Below, piece by piece: positions 47,512 through 59,058 of a DNA stretch of 64,000 nt (the stretch's first letter is position 1; each line of letters starts with the position of its first letter). Source of the stretch: Orientallactaga sibirica. Taxonomy: Eukaryota > Chordata > Mammalia > Rodentia > Dipodidae. Location of the stretch: the NCBI GenBank assembly GCA_036365145.1, contig JAEOAD010000024.1, forward strand, positions 13,163,501-13,227,500, given 5' to 3'. The notes under the pieces are model-generated. The model searched no databases, was not told where the DNA came from, and saw only the letters and a list, made by a program, of their open reading frames with translations. Made by a program: the position numbers and the translations under genes.

Positions 47512-47528
47512 AAAAAATATCACAACAA

Positions 47529-48684
47529 ATCTTGGGTCTGGTGTTCAGTTCCTATGGACATTGTAACATTGTCACAATTCTGGTAGTTTAAAAGAATAGA
47601 AACTTACTCTCTCCTGGTTCTAGAATATGGATGCACTGAATCATTATCACTCAGCAGAAATCAAGTTCCTTTTCATTTTTGTCTGTATTTCAAATCTCCC
47701 ACTAACCTCTTCTTAAAACAATACATAACACTGTCTTTAGAATCTACCTGGATAATTAGGGATAATTTCTCAATCTGAACATCTGGAAGTCAGCCTCATC
47801 AGCAAAGACCTTTCTTGTTCCTAAGGAGAACATTCATGGGTTCCAGAGATAGAGCATACAAATTTGGGAGAGTATATATTTTTCAGTCTGCCATAGTGTT
47901 CAAGCAATTGACATTATGTTTATCTAAACTTCTGGAGCAATTGTATTTGTCAAAGTATACTAGGTTACATGACTCTGACAAAAATAACAAGATAGCCTGA
48001 AATATGAAAGCTCAATGTCTTCTGATATAAGGGTGTATCTCATACTCATCTTAGAATTCTATGTGGAAGAGGGTTCTCCTTCAATTTATCCTTCAAGGAG
48101 TCAGGCCCTTCGGGGTTCTGGAACTCAAGTCTGTCCTTGGACCTTGGCATTTGATGTAGTCAGTTGGCAAAAGGTTTTGGGAACACTAACTATCCCTACT
48201 ACATATCTTTCATACTTCTTCCATTCTTTATGTTGTATATTTTATGATTATTCAAAATATTATTACCCCATTCTGGTATGTCCCACTCCCTGTCATTTTT
48301 TTCTTAGAAGATTCCCTATCTTCACACACTTGAACTCCAGCATAGATATGTAGCTTGATCTGGGAATTGAAAAATAAGCAGAAAACTCACTTCTAGCCAA
48401 ACAACTGTGGTTCCAGTCCAAACTCAGTCATGTGTTCATTCCTAACTTGCAGGAAAGCTATATTGTGCTGAGTACCACCCAAATGTGGAAGGTTTTGTTA
48501 AATAGATCAATAGCTGAGATACATTGCACCAGTTTTTGGAGTTTATCACTCATAAATCTATGCTAAACTAAACTAAAAGAACTAAAAGAAAAAACTAAAA
48601 GAAAAAACTAAAAGAAAATAGCTACACTCACTCTGATGTGATAAGCTTCTATTTATCTTTCCATCTTTCTTTCTTTTAAAGTTA
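47529..48684. other. Sequence without recognised gene
   Basis: No gene or family recognised. At 48566-48617 a unit like 'aactaaaagaaaa' is repeated in tandem about four times. Confidence 0.4.
48566..48617 (+). repeat. Short tandem repeat, about 14-base unit
   Basis: Repeated 'actaaaagaaaaa' units with small changes in length. Confidence 0.85.
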
Positions 48685-48866
48685 GGGCTACAGGCTGGGG
48701 AGGTGGCCCAGTGGTAAAAGATACTTTCTTGCAAAGCCTGACAGCCCAGTTCAATTCTCCAGTACCCAGGTAAAACCATAATCACAAAGTGGTGCATACA
48801 TCTGGAGTTCACTGCAGAGCAAGAGACATTGTTGCACTCTCTTTGCAAATAAAGATAGTTTTTTTT
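48685..48866 (+). repeat. tRNA-derived SINE, older copy
   Basis: 'aggctggggaggtggcccag', 'cttgcaaagcctgacagccc', 'cacaaagtggtgcatacatc' and AAATAA; diverged and shortened after the core. Confidence 0.8.
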
Positions 48867-49224
48867 TTTAAAATTGAAGCTATAAATAAGTGTCAGAAAA
48901 TTTTCCAATATGGGCAATGTCCTGAGTTCAATCTCAAGCACTTAAAAAATTCTCTACTTGTTTCTTTCATCTATTCCTATACATTTTTGTCCAAGTCACT
49001 GAAAGTGTTCTCTGTACTAGACCAGCAAAGAAACTCAAATCTGACATTTATTTATCTGGAATGCTTTGTATTTTAAAACTCTGATTTAATAATGTGCTGA
49101 GGTTAGCTTCTGTCAGATTGTAAATTTTATTGGTTTGTTTTTAGGAACATTGTCAGCAGCTATTAGAGATTCATTATTGAAAATTAAATACATTTACAAC
49201 TATTTTTTCCTTACAAAGAACTAA
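48867..49224. other. AT-rich sequence without recognised feature
   Basis: Nothing recognised. Confidence 0.4.
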
Positions 49225-49290
49225 CCTTGAGGCCTTGAACATACTAGGCAAGTGCTCTGCCAGTGAGCTGTCGCCCCAGTCTCTTTAATT
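49225..49290 (-). repeat. ID-like tRNA SINE, antisense
   Basis: 'taggcaagtgctctgccagt' and 'gagctgtcgccccag' are the reversed ID head. Confidence 0.65.
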
Positions 49291-49384
49291 TTTACTCTGA
49301 GGACTTGACCTTGAACATGGGATTCTCCTTCCTTAGATTTCAGAGCAGAGGAAATTACAGGGAGGTACCATTGGACTTGGCTTA

Positions 49385-49552
49385 AAAATGTGGTGGTGCA
49401 CGCCTTTAATTCCAGCTCTCGGGAGACAGGGGTTAGGAGGATCACCATGAGTTCAAGGTCACCCTGAGACTACACCGTGAATTCCAGTTCCAAATTAGGG
49501 AAACCCTACCTTAAAACAGTAAAATAAATAAAATAAAGTAAAATAAAATAAT
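49385..49552 (+). repeat. B1-type SINE
   Basis: 'gtggtggtgcacgcctttaa', 'gagttcaaggtcaccctgag' and an AAAT/AAAAT tail. Start somewhat diverged. Confidence 0.85.
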
Positions 49553-51449
49553 AAATGTTGAGACTCATGACTTATTAAGAACTTTTATAATGCTATACTA
49601 TGACCAATTCTCTTAGATTCATTTGTCACATGTAGTGATCAGTATGAGGGTGTGGAATAATATACAGCTGTGCATCTCTTTAAAACTCTGCACTTTGATG
49701 ATTTCACATTGGTGGTTTGAAATTAGGTTTGATGATGGTGGGATTAATACTACGTAAACACTTTATGAAACTGGGCTTTTGGTTCTCTTTTAAATTTTCA
49801 CCATCACCCTACTGTGCACATATAAATTTTAATTCTAAAACAAGCAAGGTCTAAGGAGCCATTGTTAGTGCAATCTCTCTCACAGGCTTCAGAAGTCACT
49901 CTCCACACTTTCTATGAAAGCATTTACTAAACAGTCATTTTCTCTTTTAAAGCATGCCTAACTTCATTGGGAACATTCTGATATAACAAATAATTTGATA
50001 GGAAGAGAGATGTGAGAAGATAATTTTTTTAAAGTGGATAAGATGATTGAATTTCCTGACAGGGTTAATTCATTTGTAATAATGAAGAGGCTGGGACTAT
50101 TAGAAGCAAACAAGCTTTCACTATATAGGAAAGTGTTTACATCTCAGATATCTATTGCTACAATTTCAATCTCTGAAGAAAAAAACTAAAGCTTTCATAA
50201 GCTAATCACCTTTCTTATCTTCATATTCTCACTAATTAGTAATTATAAATTGCCTACTTTAAAAAGAACTAGGACACAATGAGATTTTTAAAAAGTTAAA
50301 TCAAACTGGGCTGAATGCCCAGAAAAATTAAAAATTTAGTTTTAACACTCCTGGGATTTCTATGTGTATATCTATGTGTCTGTGACTGAGTTTATTAGAC
50401 ATACTAATTGAAATGATAAAATATCTGGAAATTAAACCTCAAATAATGTCAGTCAGAGATAAGGAAGTAGTTTTTAATCAAATTTCCTCCAACAAAAAAA
50501 AGTTGATGAAATAACTTAATTCAAGTATTTTTTTAAAGAAAATAGAAGTTCAAGGTGTGCTTTTACATTATATTCAATATTAATACCTGGAGACTGAAAA
50601 CTTACTCTCTAAACCTAATAGTAAAAATGTATGCTTATTAATAGAATCGAGAGTAGAGAAAGTTGTAAGAGGGAAAAATAATAGGAGTTTAATAATAAAG
50701 GCAAAGCAAAAGTCAAAGTGTCTAGCAGATGGAGATCTACAAGCAAAGCAGGAGGATAGAGTAGGACAGGTAGTGCATTCCAAGCATATCAAAGACAATT
50801 CTTAGGCAAGAAGCATAAGGAAGACACATGATCTAGCTAGCTACTGTCCTGAACAACTCCAGTGTTTCTATGTCTTAAAGGCCATTTTTTTTACAGTACC
50901 TAAATGTAATACCTTTGCATGACAGTGCAATATCCCACAACATATCACCTAATTAATATTGACTCTGGAACTATCAGAGGCTTGACTTTGAACAGGTCAA
51001 ACTGGAAAAGCCAAATCAGAAAGAATGCATATGCTAGAACTGATGATCTGTGAGCACAGTATTGTATCCATACTAAATAGTCACCAAGGGATTCCACCCA
51101 AAGCAGAATGAACCTGGTACCTTGGCCTAAGGCATCCATGATAATGGCATAGGATGTCAGGTAAGTTATTATCTAGGTTATTTTCTAGTAATATTTTTTG
51201 AGATTTTTGTAATTTTACATTATAAAATTAACTTCATTTTACATCACCATTATATATATTTTATGGATGCTGTTTTCAATGCAGTCTTAACTCAGTTTGG
51301 AGGCCATGGCTAGAAGCTTGTCCTTCTCCAGCAGCTGATTAAGTCCATACCCTACCAGGGCCCTCATGAAGGTCTCATGATACAAGGTCATTGATGTCAT
51401 AGTCACCCAAAAAACAGCTACCAACATCTAGAGAGAGGTCCTATGCCCT
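49553..51449. other. Repeat-poor AT-rich sequence
   Basis: Nearly 1.9 kb without a recognised repeat or gene. Parts near 49700-50300 could hold conserved non-coding sequence, but I see no strong motif cluster. Confidence 0.35.
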
Positions 51450-51662
51450 AGGTAGCAGTTACCTTCTCATTGTTGGGACAAAGACAGTTTATGGGAGGAA
51501 AGAGTTTATATACAGCTTACAGTTCTGAGCAGGATGTTCCATCATGGCAGGGAAAACATGGCAGGAACATATAGCTGGGTATCACATCGCCACACAGAGC
51601 AGAGAAGAAGTAGAAAGAATGAAGTCACAGTGCAACAGGAAAGGCTGGGGTTGTAACAATCC
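51450..51662 (-). mobile_element. MaLR-like LTR fragment, antisense
   Basis: 'agcagttaccttctcattgt' and 'tgttccatcatggcaggga' correspond to the 3' half of the LTR family at 52242 and 59059; the 5' half is missing. Confidence 0.6.
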
Positions 51663-52241
51663 AGCTTCCCCACAACCTCCAAATTACATTTACTAATGTA
51701 TAATAATTGTCAATACAAGTTTTTTTTTTTTTTAAATCCTGCTACTGAGTTTACTTCATATTTCAAGGTATTTTTTATATCTACTTCTTGTAGTTTGGTT
51801 CCATGAGTCTGGTCCTACCAAACCCTTTCTTCTTCATTAAGTAGGACGTAATTCACCTCTGTGTCTCTTTTCTCCCAATTGTTTGGCCTACTACTTTGTG
51901 TATGTTGTTAATGAAATATTGACACCTGTTGCTTCAAGTTCAGGCAGCTCACCCTACTTTCGAAGTCTTGCTTTCTTAGGTCCTATTTCCTGGATTCTTC
52001 ATCTCCACATCTACTCAGTTTTCTCACTCACTGAAACATGCCACTAGGTAAGCAGAACGGCCCAGGGTCTATTTCTGAAGTTTCTCTGAATGTCTCATTT
52101 TTGGCCTCTATAGTTTTTGACTATTCCCTTCTAAAAGGCCCTTTAAAGAAAACTTCTTGAGTGTTCAAACCCAGTTCAGTTCCATGGCTTCCATATGCCT
52201 TCCTTTGATCTCTTCACAGCTATCTCCACTTTACTTTTCCC
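51663..52241. other. Sequence without recognised feature
   Basis: A T-run near 51720; otherwise nothing recognised. Confidence 0.4.
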
Positions 52242-52595
52242 TGTTGTAACAGATACCTTTTCATTGCTGGAACAAAGCACCCAAACAGACACAGCTTATG
52301 GAAAGAAATGACTTATTTCCAGCTCATAGTTTTCAGGGAAATTTCATCATGGTGGGGCAAGCATAGCATAAGCTCACAGCAACACAGGCATCACATTCTC
52401 CACAGCAACAGAAGACAGTAGTGTGAGCACTTGTCCTGGAGCTGGGCTACATGACCCCAAAGCCCATTCCTGTGACACCCTTCCAATGAGGTGCCATCTC
52501 CCAAAGGCTCCACAATTTTCTCCAATTGCCACCAACTTGGGACCAAGTATTCAAAACACATGAGCCTATGGGGACATCTCATTCAGACCACCATA
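52242..52595 (-). mobile_element. MaLR-like LTR, antisense
   Basis: 'aacagataccttttcattgc', 'atttcatcatggtggggcaa', 'gggaccaagtattcaaaaca' and 'catgagcctatggggacatc' follow the same order as in 1511-1849 and 59059-59553. Solo LTR. Confidence 0.7.
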
Positions 52596-52814
52596 TCTGT
52601 CTTCCTTGTATACTATCATGTTTTCTTGGTACATTACTGTTTGGAAATTTATTTTATACCTTGAAGAAAATGATAAACATGATTAAGGCAAAGAAATTAT
52701 CATTTGTTTCTTTTGCTGACTTAGTACTTCATCCTAAAAGTGTTTATTTAAAAAAAAAAAAAAAGTCTGAAAACAACAAGCCTAAAATGAAAGATGGCAT
52801 TGATTGAAGACTTA

Positions 52815-52965
52815 CTTTGTGTCCCACAAATGTCCTTGACACTTTATCATTTTTCCCAAAAGCTGTCATAATGGTAATGAATTGTTGCCATTTATAGACA
52901 AGGCAATAATCTATAGCTCAGAGACCTGAAGTCACGTACAGAGCACTACTGTATTAGACAACACG
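52815..52965 (-). repeat. MIR-type ancient SINE, antisense
   Basis: 'ttgccatttatagacaaggc' and 'tcagagacctgaagtcacgt' follow the reversed MIR core. Confidence 0.5.
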
Positions 52966-53104
52966 GCAGAAAGACTAGCGAGAGAATTTTGCCTCTGTCT
53001 TCAGTTCTTTTCAAGTGTCTAGGAGTTGAGTGGACACAACTTGTCTTCTCTTCCTTGAAGGAGTCAAGTACATTCCTATTGTATTCATGGTTCCTTCTCC
53101 TCAT

Positions 53105-53365
53105 AAAAATCCTTCAGGGCTTGGGATGGAGAGATGGCTTAGGGGTTAAGGCGCCTGCCTCCTAAGCTTAAGAACACTGGTTCCAATCTCCAGGTCCCAC
53201 GTTTAGCCAGATGTAAAGTGACGCAAGGGCGCAATGCTGCACTTGACCACAAGGGGGTGCACACATCTGGATTTCGTTCGCAGCAGCTGAGAGACTGCTG
53301 GCGCGCCCATCTCTGTCTTCCTCCCCCATTTTTCTCTGTCTCTCTCTGTGTCTCTCTCCAAAAAA

Positions 53366-53420
<55 letters not shown>

Positions 53421-53444
53421 AATTTTAAAAAATCCTTCAGGGCT
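53105..53444 (+). repeat. tRNA-derived SINE, long variant, with exact TSD
   Basis: Head 'gatggagagatggcttaggg', 'gcgcctgcctcctaagctta' and the extra internal segment with 'gtgacgcaagggcgcaatgc'. It ends in about 15 AAAT units. The flanking duplication aaaaatccttcagggct is exact (53105-53121 and 53428-53444). It landed at the very start of the B4 element that follows. Same subfamily as 201-456. Confidence 0.93.
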
Positions 53445-53706
53445 AGAGATATGACTCAGTTGGTAAAATACTTGTCAGTGTAAGTACAAGGACCTGAGCT
53501 CATATCCTTAGCATCCATGTAAAACCTGGGCATGGCGGCACAGTGCAGTGGAGGCAGAGACAGGAGGATCCCTAGGACTCACTGGCTAGTTAATCTAGCT
53601 AAATAAGTAAGCTCTCCATTCAGTAGGAGCCCCAGCTCAAAAACTAAAATGGAGAGCAATTGAGGAAGATGTCCTATATGACTCTCTGGTGGACACATAC
53701 ACGCGC

Positions 53707-53711
<5 letters not shown>
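53442..53711 (+). repeat. B4-type composite SINE
   Basis: Head 'gctagagatatgactcagtt', then 'cctgggcatggcggcacagt', 'ggaggcagagacaggaggat' and a CA-rich end: a tRNA-like head fused to a B1-like body. Confidence 0.75.

Positions 53712-53751
<40 letters not shown>
53712..53751 (+). repeat. (CA)n microsatellite
   Basis: CA run at the tail of the B4 element, continuing irregularly to 53820. Confidence 0.96.
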
Positions 53752-53753
<2 letters not shown>

Positions 53754-54054
53754 TGCACACCTGCACACTCATGTACTTATACACATATAAACACACATGC
53801 ACACCATATACATACATACACAAATAATGTGCTCCTCTAACCTCTCACATCATTATCTCTTTATGAGAACTGTCTCCAATCCAGTATTCTTTCTTCAGGA
53901 AGACCTACTCACACCACATGAGTTGCTGCAGTACCCTTTCACTTGCCACCATGCCATTCTATCCAAATATCTCAAACTCTAAAAAGGACTCAAAATTATC
54001 TGTGATTATTTATTAACTACAAATAAATTAAACACTTGCCATTATGGAATTCTT

Positions 54055-54256
54055 TATCTTTTAAAAGGTTTTGTATTGCTTTGTAAGCAGAGAGAAAGAA
54101 TAGGCACTCCAGGGTCTCTTACCATTGCAAACAAACTCCCTCTCAATGCATGCTCCATTTTGTGCAGTTCGGTTTACATGGGTACTGGAGACTCAAACCC
54201 AGGCTATCAGACTTGACAAGCAAGTGCCTTTAGCCACTTAGTCATCACTCTGGCCC
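54055..54256 (-). repeat. tRNA-derived SINE (DIP-like), antisense
   Basis: 'gaataggcactccagggtct', 'aaacaaactccctctcaatg' and 'tttagccacttagtcatcac' in reverse order; diverged. Confidence 0.85.
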
Positions 54257-54348
54257 AGAATTCTGTATCTTATACTTAGACAATGCCAAGGCAGAGTTTC
54301 ATTCTCTGTTTTTACAATGTGATTTTTTTTCTTCAGCTTGGACATGTT

Positions 54349-54995
54349 TTTTTTTTTTTATTATTAAAACCTAAAGCAAGGTGTCTAGAGGGTTATACAC
54401 AAAGCAGGAACCTCCAGGCTCTGCCTCAATACTCCCCCACCCACTCTCACCTATTCCCAGCCACATAATGCTTAGTACCAAAGGAAAGGAGCCTCCAGCC
54501 TGGGGTAGGGAGAACATTTACGCAAGGCTCTTAAGAGCCATCTTGGCCAGGGCTGAGGAAGGGGTGTAGATCTTTGGGGTAACAAGGAGAAGGGCTCTGG
54601 GACCTGTCCCCTTGACTGCAGGATACACTGGGGCTTTGACTTCTTGTCTGGCTTTCTGGAGTCCTGAAGGAAATGGATGAAGGGGCTTGGTAGTGTTACA
54701 CAGGGCCTCAGGTTTAGGGTCAGGGGTCTAAGGAAAGGAGAAAGAAGAGTGGAAATGGTGTGTAGGGTTTAAATCCTAGACCTGAAAACTTGGAAACACT
54801 AGGATTACACCTCCAGGGGTTCCCTCACCCAAGACACCTATTTAGGTCCTGAGCTTCTCCTAGGCTTCCTTCTAGACCCTGTTCAGACCATCCAGGAGCC
54901 CCAAAAGGTGACCTACTTGATCCCAGGTTCTCTGGGGCCTATATGGGCCTTCTGGGATCCTCTTGCCTAGAGACTATCCTTTCTCAGGGATCACA
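54349..54995 (-). pseudogene. Gene-derived segment: last exon, small intron, poly(A) end
   Basis: Read on the minus strand, a good acceptor ('cactcttctttctcctttcc' then TTAG) at 54728 opens a frame of 69 codons without a stop (54727-54518), ending 'LAKMALKSLA'. A 3' UTR of about 155 bases follows, then a TAATAATAAA end and a tract of about 13 A (T on the plus strand, 54349-54361). Upstream, a donor-type GTAGGT lies at 54916, giving a 189-base intron with GT...AG ends, and the frame stays open across the proposed junction ('EPWDQ' then 'TPDPKPEALCNTTKP'). It is markedly more GC-rich than its surroundings. The poly(A) end next to genomic unique sequence favours a 5'-truncated retrocopy of a partly spliced transcript; a real terminal exon is the alternative. 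I do not recognise the protein. No stop lies in the 69 codons, so it is either young or still functional. Confidence 0.5.
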
Positions 54996-55821
54996 ATGTT
55001 TTTTAAAATGAAAAATCTAAATTTCAGAAGTGGTCTACACCTAGTTTTAACTTGAAAAGGTTATAATTTTATTTGTTCTGTTAGTTGTCTTTAATGTTTT
55101 CCTTTCTGTAACCAAATAAAAACTAGAATTCACAAAGAGAAAAAAGTCATAATATTGGCAAAGTCAAACAACTTGACCAAAATACCAGCTTCAGACACTA
55201 GGAATCTCTTGACATGAGTTGGAATTTTGTGGGCTCAGGTTTCTGTGCTCTGGAGAGAAAACAATTGTCCTCTATAGCAATTTATTTTTCCAGATTGACC
55301 GAAGATGTTTTCTAAATGACTCACATAAGTCTCCTTATGCTAAGGAGACTCCTGGTACACTTTTGCAATTTTCCTGGAATTCATGTACTGAAATAGTTAA
55401 ACATCAGCTAGATTATGTAGATAAAAAGGGAAAACACTTTAAATGGGGGCAGTTAATGGTTCCTTTTTAAAGCAAAATCTAACTATAGGCACATGCACAG
55501 CGAGACATAGAGCATCCATCAAGCTCAGAAAAAGGCTTCTGGTCTGAGTATTGACATGCAGGAGAGTGGCAGAGCTCGAGATAATGGAACAGCTGTATTC
55601 CTGGAGTGATGTTTTAGCTGGGGCTTCATTGATGTGTGCAAGGTTGCCTGAGAGGAAATAACACATCAAAAGTGGTTTGATTTCTGGGGTTTGCAGAAGA
55701 TATTTTTCCTAGAAAAATTACATAGAATTTTCCTAGAGGTCACTAGATTTCACTAATTTTAATTTCAGACAACTCTAATTTATTCATGTAGTTTATCCAA
55801 TTTGTAAGATGTTCATAGCAT
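54996..55821. other. Sequence without recognised gene
   Basis: Frames at 55219 and 55439 overlap on opposite strands without recognised content. Confidence 0.4.
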
Positions 55822-56013
55822 TTTAAAAATTTTTATTTATTTACTTATTGAGAGAGAGAGAGAAACAGAGAGAAAGAATGGGTATGTCAGAGCCTTTAGC
55901 CACTGAAAAGAACTCCAGACACATGCACCACCTTGTGCATCTGGTTTACGTGGGTACTAGGGAAATTGAACCAGGGTCCCTAGGCTTCACAGACAAGCCA
56001 TCACTCCAGCCCC
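55822..56013 (-). repeat. tRNA-derived SINE (DIP-like), antisense
   Basis: Tail, GA tract, 'gaatgggtatgtcagagcct', 'gaactccagacacatgcacc' and 'agccatcactccagcccc'. About ten bases near the head are missing. Confidence 0.9.
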
Positions 56014-56857
56014 ATTTACAGCATCTTTAAAAGTTGTTTCCTAGTATCTACCTAACAACTGACCCATTTCTGAAACATTCCCCGTTCTTGATTCTTGACT
56101 ATCCACTCACATGGATTACGAAAAAGATAGCAAGTGCATCCATGTTTAAAAGGCCAATCTGCTTTATTTAAAAGTTATTCCATATGCTCAACATATTTTG
56201 AATTTTAGATTATGTTAAAGTTCTTGTAAATCTATATGCCCCCACAGGCATGATTTGTTATCTTATTGTTATATGTTTGCATTCAAACTTTCAAATGTTT
56301 ACTGACTCCCTTCAAAGGATTATGTGTGAACTTGAAGGACATTTAGTAGAGAAATCCCTGCTGAAGTTTAAAACCAGGTTTAAACTGTCATCACACAGTA
56401 GTGACATAGAGCAGTGAAGCTCATTACTCATTGCCTATATAAAAGTCACAACGGAAAGCTTCAATGAAAACAGCTGGACATGAATAATATTATCAAGAAT
56501 AACACTTGGAACAGTAAAACAAAATCTAAAGAAATAAAAAGGGACTGCAATACAGCTGAAATCCCAGCTCACTGAATGTTGGGTGTATCTTCCCAGCAAG
56601 TGCTTCTCTCCTCTGTAAAGTACTCCTAGACTTGGGTTCTTCTCGAGCTCGTCCTCATGGCACATTTTTTAATTTTTCTTTTATTATTTTCTTCACCAGT
56701 CTGTGTGTGGTGTATGCATGTATAAATTCATGCTTATACGTGTGTGAGAGTGGCCATGTGTGGTACAAGTGTGCGTGCATGTGTGTGCCTGTGAATGTGG
56801 AGGCTCAAGGCAGATGTCAAGTGTCTTCTCCGTCTCTCTCTCTCCCTTATCTTTTTT
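56014..56857. other. Sequence without recognised gene
   Basis: Includes a GT-rich patch near 56700-56800; no gene recognised. Confidence 0.4.
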
Positions 56858-56858
56858 C

Positions 56859-56894
<36 letters not shown>

Positions 56895-57045
56895 GAGTCT
56901 TTTTCTTGCATTGATTCGAGAGCTCAACAATTCAGCTAGACTACCAGACAGGAAACCTTAAGGATCCTCGTATCTCCAATTCCTCATTGCTGGGTGGTGT
57001 ACACTACCACATCCAGCATTTGTGTGCCAGGGATTTGAACTTACC
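56858..57045 (-). repeat. T-rich tract and degenerate B4/B1-type SINE
   Basis: A T/C run (56858-56894) followed by 'gatcctcgtatctccaattc', 'ctcattgctgggtggtgtac' and 'ccaccacatccag'-like text, the reverse of a B1-like body, then 'gccagggatttgaactt'. Confidence 0.5.
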
Positions 57046-57186
57046 CAGAATGTTTGAATTCTAAAAGATTAGTACTGGCAATTTTTTTTTCTTGCTCTTG
57101 TAGGAGCTTCTATAGAACAACACAGAATCTTCCAGAGAATTTCCTACAGGTTGGATATTTTTGAAAATCCTCTTAGAAATAAGACT

Positions 57187-57396
57187 TTTGAGATGGTGAC
57201 ATGGCTAAGCAGTTAAGATGATTGCCAGCAAAGCCAAAGGACCCAGGTTTAATTCCTCAGGACTCACATAAAGCCAGGTGCACAAGGCGACACGTGTCTG
57301 GAGTTCATTTGCAGTGGCTAGAGGCCTTAGTGTACCCATTCTCTTTCTCTCTAATTATCTGCCCCCCTTTCTCTCTCTCTTAAGTAAATTACATTT
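57187..57396 (+). repeat. tRNA-derived SINE (DIP-like)
   Basis: 'gatggtgacatggctaagca', 'gattgccagcaaagccaaag', 'ccaggtgcacaaggcgacac', 'gttcatttgcagtggctaga', CT-rich end. Confidence 0.9.
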
Positions 57397-57544
57397 TAGA
57401 AATAATACTTGGAAGGAGGTGAAGTATGTGGAGTTGTTTGTAGTAAACAAGAAGGTAGTTACATTCATAAGGAAGCTTTATACTTACTTCATAAGGAAGA
57501 GACAAGGCCAGACAGAGGCTGTATGAAGCTCTGTCCTTTCACAG

Positions 57545-58185
57545 TGTGATGAGTTAAATTCATGCCCCCCTTCCCTAAAAATTTATGTCAAAGTCCTACA
57601 ACCTAGTAAGGAAAATGTGACTTTTCTTGAAATAGTGTCTTTACAGGAATAGTCAAGGTACAATGAGGCCATTAAAGTGGGTCCTTAACTAGTGGTGTTT
57701 GTATAAATAAATAGAGCTTTGGTCACAAAGACAAGTTAGGGTTAATGTCATGTGAATATTAAGTTTTCCATATATAAGCCATACAACAGATAACACAGGC
57801 CTCAAGGTAATCAACGCTGTGCTGAGGCTTAGTGCCTGATTCCTCAGCTCCAGAACCAAAAGAGAGTCTCTTCTCGAGTCACCATTATGAATGTAAAATT
57901 AGAATAATATAAATAAAATAATAATTTTTTTTTTTTTTTGGTTTTTCGAGGTAGGGTCTCACTCTGGCCCAGGCTGACCTGGAATTAACTATGTAGTCTC
58001 AGGATGGCCTCGAACTCATGGCGATCCTCCTACCTCTGCCTCCCAAGTGCTGGGATTAAAGGCGTGTGCCACCATGCCCGGCTTAAAATAATAAATTTTA
58101 TAATAAAAAGATAGTCTCTTTCTGGTGGTTAGGACACCCAGTTTGTGGTACTTTGTTATGGTGGCACTAGAAAACTATACACATA
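57545..58185 (+). mobile_element. MLT1-class MaLR LTR, interrupted by a B1
   Basis: Begins 'tgtgatgagttaaattcatg', with 'aatgtgacttttcttgaaat', 'agtgtctttacagg', 'aatgaggccattaaagtggg' and, after the B1, 'acacccagtttgtggtactt' and 'tgttatggtggcactagaaa'. The two halves rejoin as one LTR when the SINE is left out of the reading. Confidence 0.8.
57925..58083 (-). repeat. B1 SINE, antisense, with TSD, inside the MLT1
   Basis: T-run, 'ggtagggtctcactctggcc', 'cctcccaagtgctgggatta', 'gccaccatgcccgg'. The duplication taaaataataa is exact at 57914-57924 and 58084-58094. Confidence 0.96.
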
Positions 58186-58433
58186 TGTTCAGTACAATTT
58201 ACATATCACATCAATTCTTTCCCATGCAAGGGGATTATTTCTAAATGATTAAAAAGCTTCATAATTCTGGATATTTGCAAGTAAGAGATCAAAAAGAAAG
58301 AGGATACAAATAGACAGCCCATAACTGTTATTCTATGCTTGTTTTATTTCACACTATATAACAAAATATTCCACAATGTTGTCTTCTTCCTTTCCACAAC
58401 CTTCCCCTCTTTTATAAGATTTTATATTTGTGA

Positions 58434-58560
58434 AACTGGACAAGCCTGAAATCCCACTTGGGAGGCTAAAGCAGAGGATGACAATTCAAGGCCAGGCTGC
58501 ACTATACAGTGAGTTCAAGACCAGCCTGGGAAATTCAGTGAAGCTCTATTTAAAAATAAA
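58434..58560 (+). repeat. B1-type SINE, degenerate
   Basis: 'cccacttgggaggctaaagc', 'gagttcaagaccagcctggg' and an A-rich end. Confidence 0.75.
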
Positions 58561-58564
58561 AAGT

Positions 58565-58660
58565 AAATGCAGGGATAAGGATAGAGAGCTCAGTGGCAGA
58601 GTGCTTGGCTAGGATTTGCAAGCTCCTAGCATCAATCTCCAGTACTGTGAAAAAGAAAAC
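58565..58660 (+). repeat. ID-like tRNA SINE
   Basis: 'agagagctcagtggcagagt', 'gcttggctaggatttgcaag', 'caatctccagtactg' and an A-tail, following the B1 directly. Confidence 0.75.
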
Positions 58661-59058
58661 AAATAAAAATTAATTATAATGACACTGTTACATAAAAAAC
58701 TTATGGGCTATGTACAAAGAAGCATTCATCAGAGAAAAAAAATCATGATCATAAATGCTTTATTATTAAAAAAGGAGTTATGAGCATAAATGAACTTTAC
58801 AATAGGATCAATACACCAGAAAATAAAAAATAAATAAAAGAAATGAAATAAACATACATACAACCACAAAAATAAATTAGTTTGAGCATAAAAAAAAACA
58901 ATAAAACTTTAAATAAAGCCAAGATTTGTTTTTTTGGGGTGGGTGGAAAGTTGAGTTAATTAGATAATGTGTGATAAGTCTAATACGAGAGGAAAGATTT
59001 GAAAAATATTAAGCATAATATTATAGATACAATCATTAATATAAATATTTTGAAAGAT
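58661..59058. other. A-rich sequence without recognised feature
   Basis: A-rich text that might belong to the L1 relic further on, but no motif shows it. Confidence 0.4.

Noticed and set aside
53362..53424. Regular AAAT units as a possible functional array
   Set aside because: This is the tail of the SINE, bounded by its target duplication.
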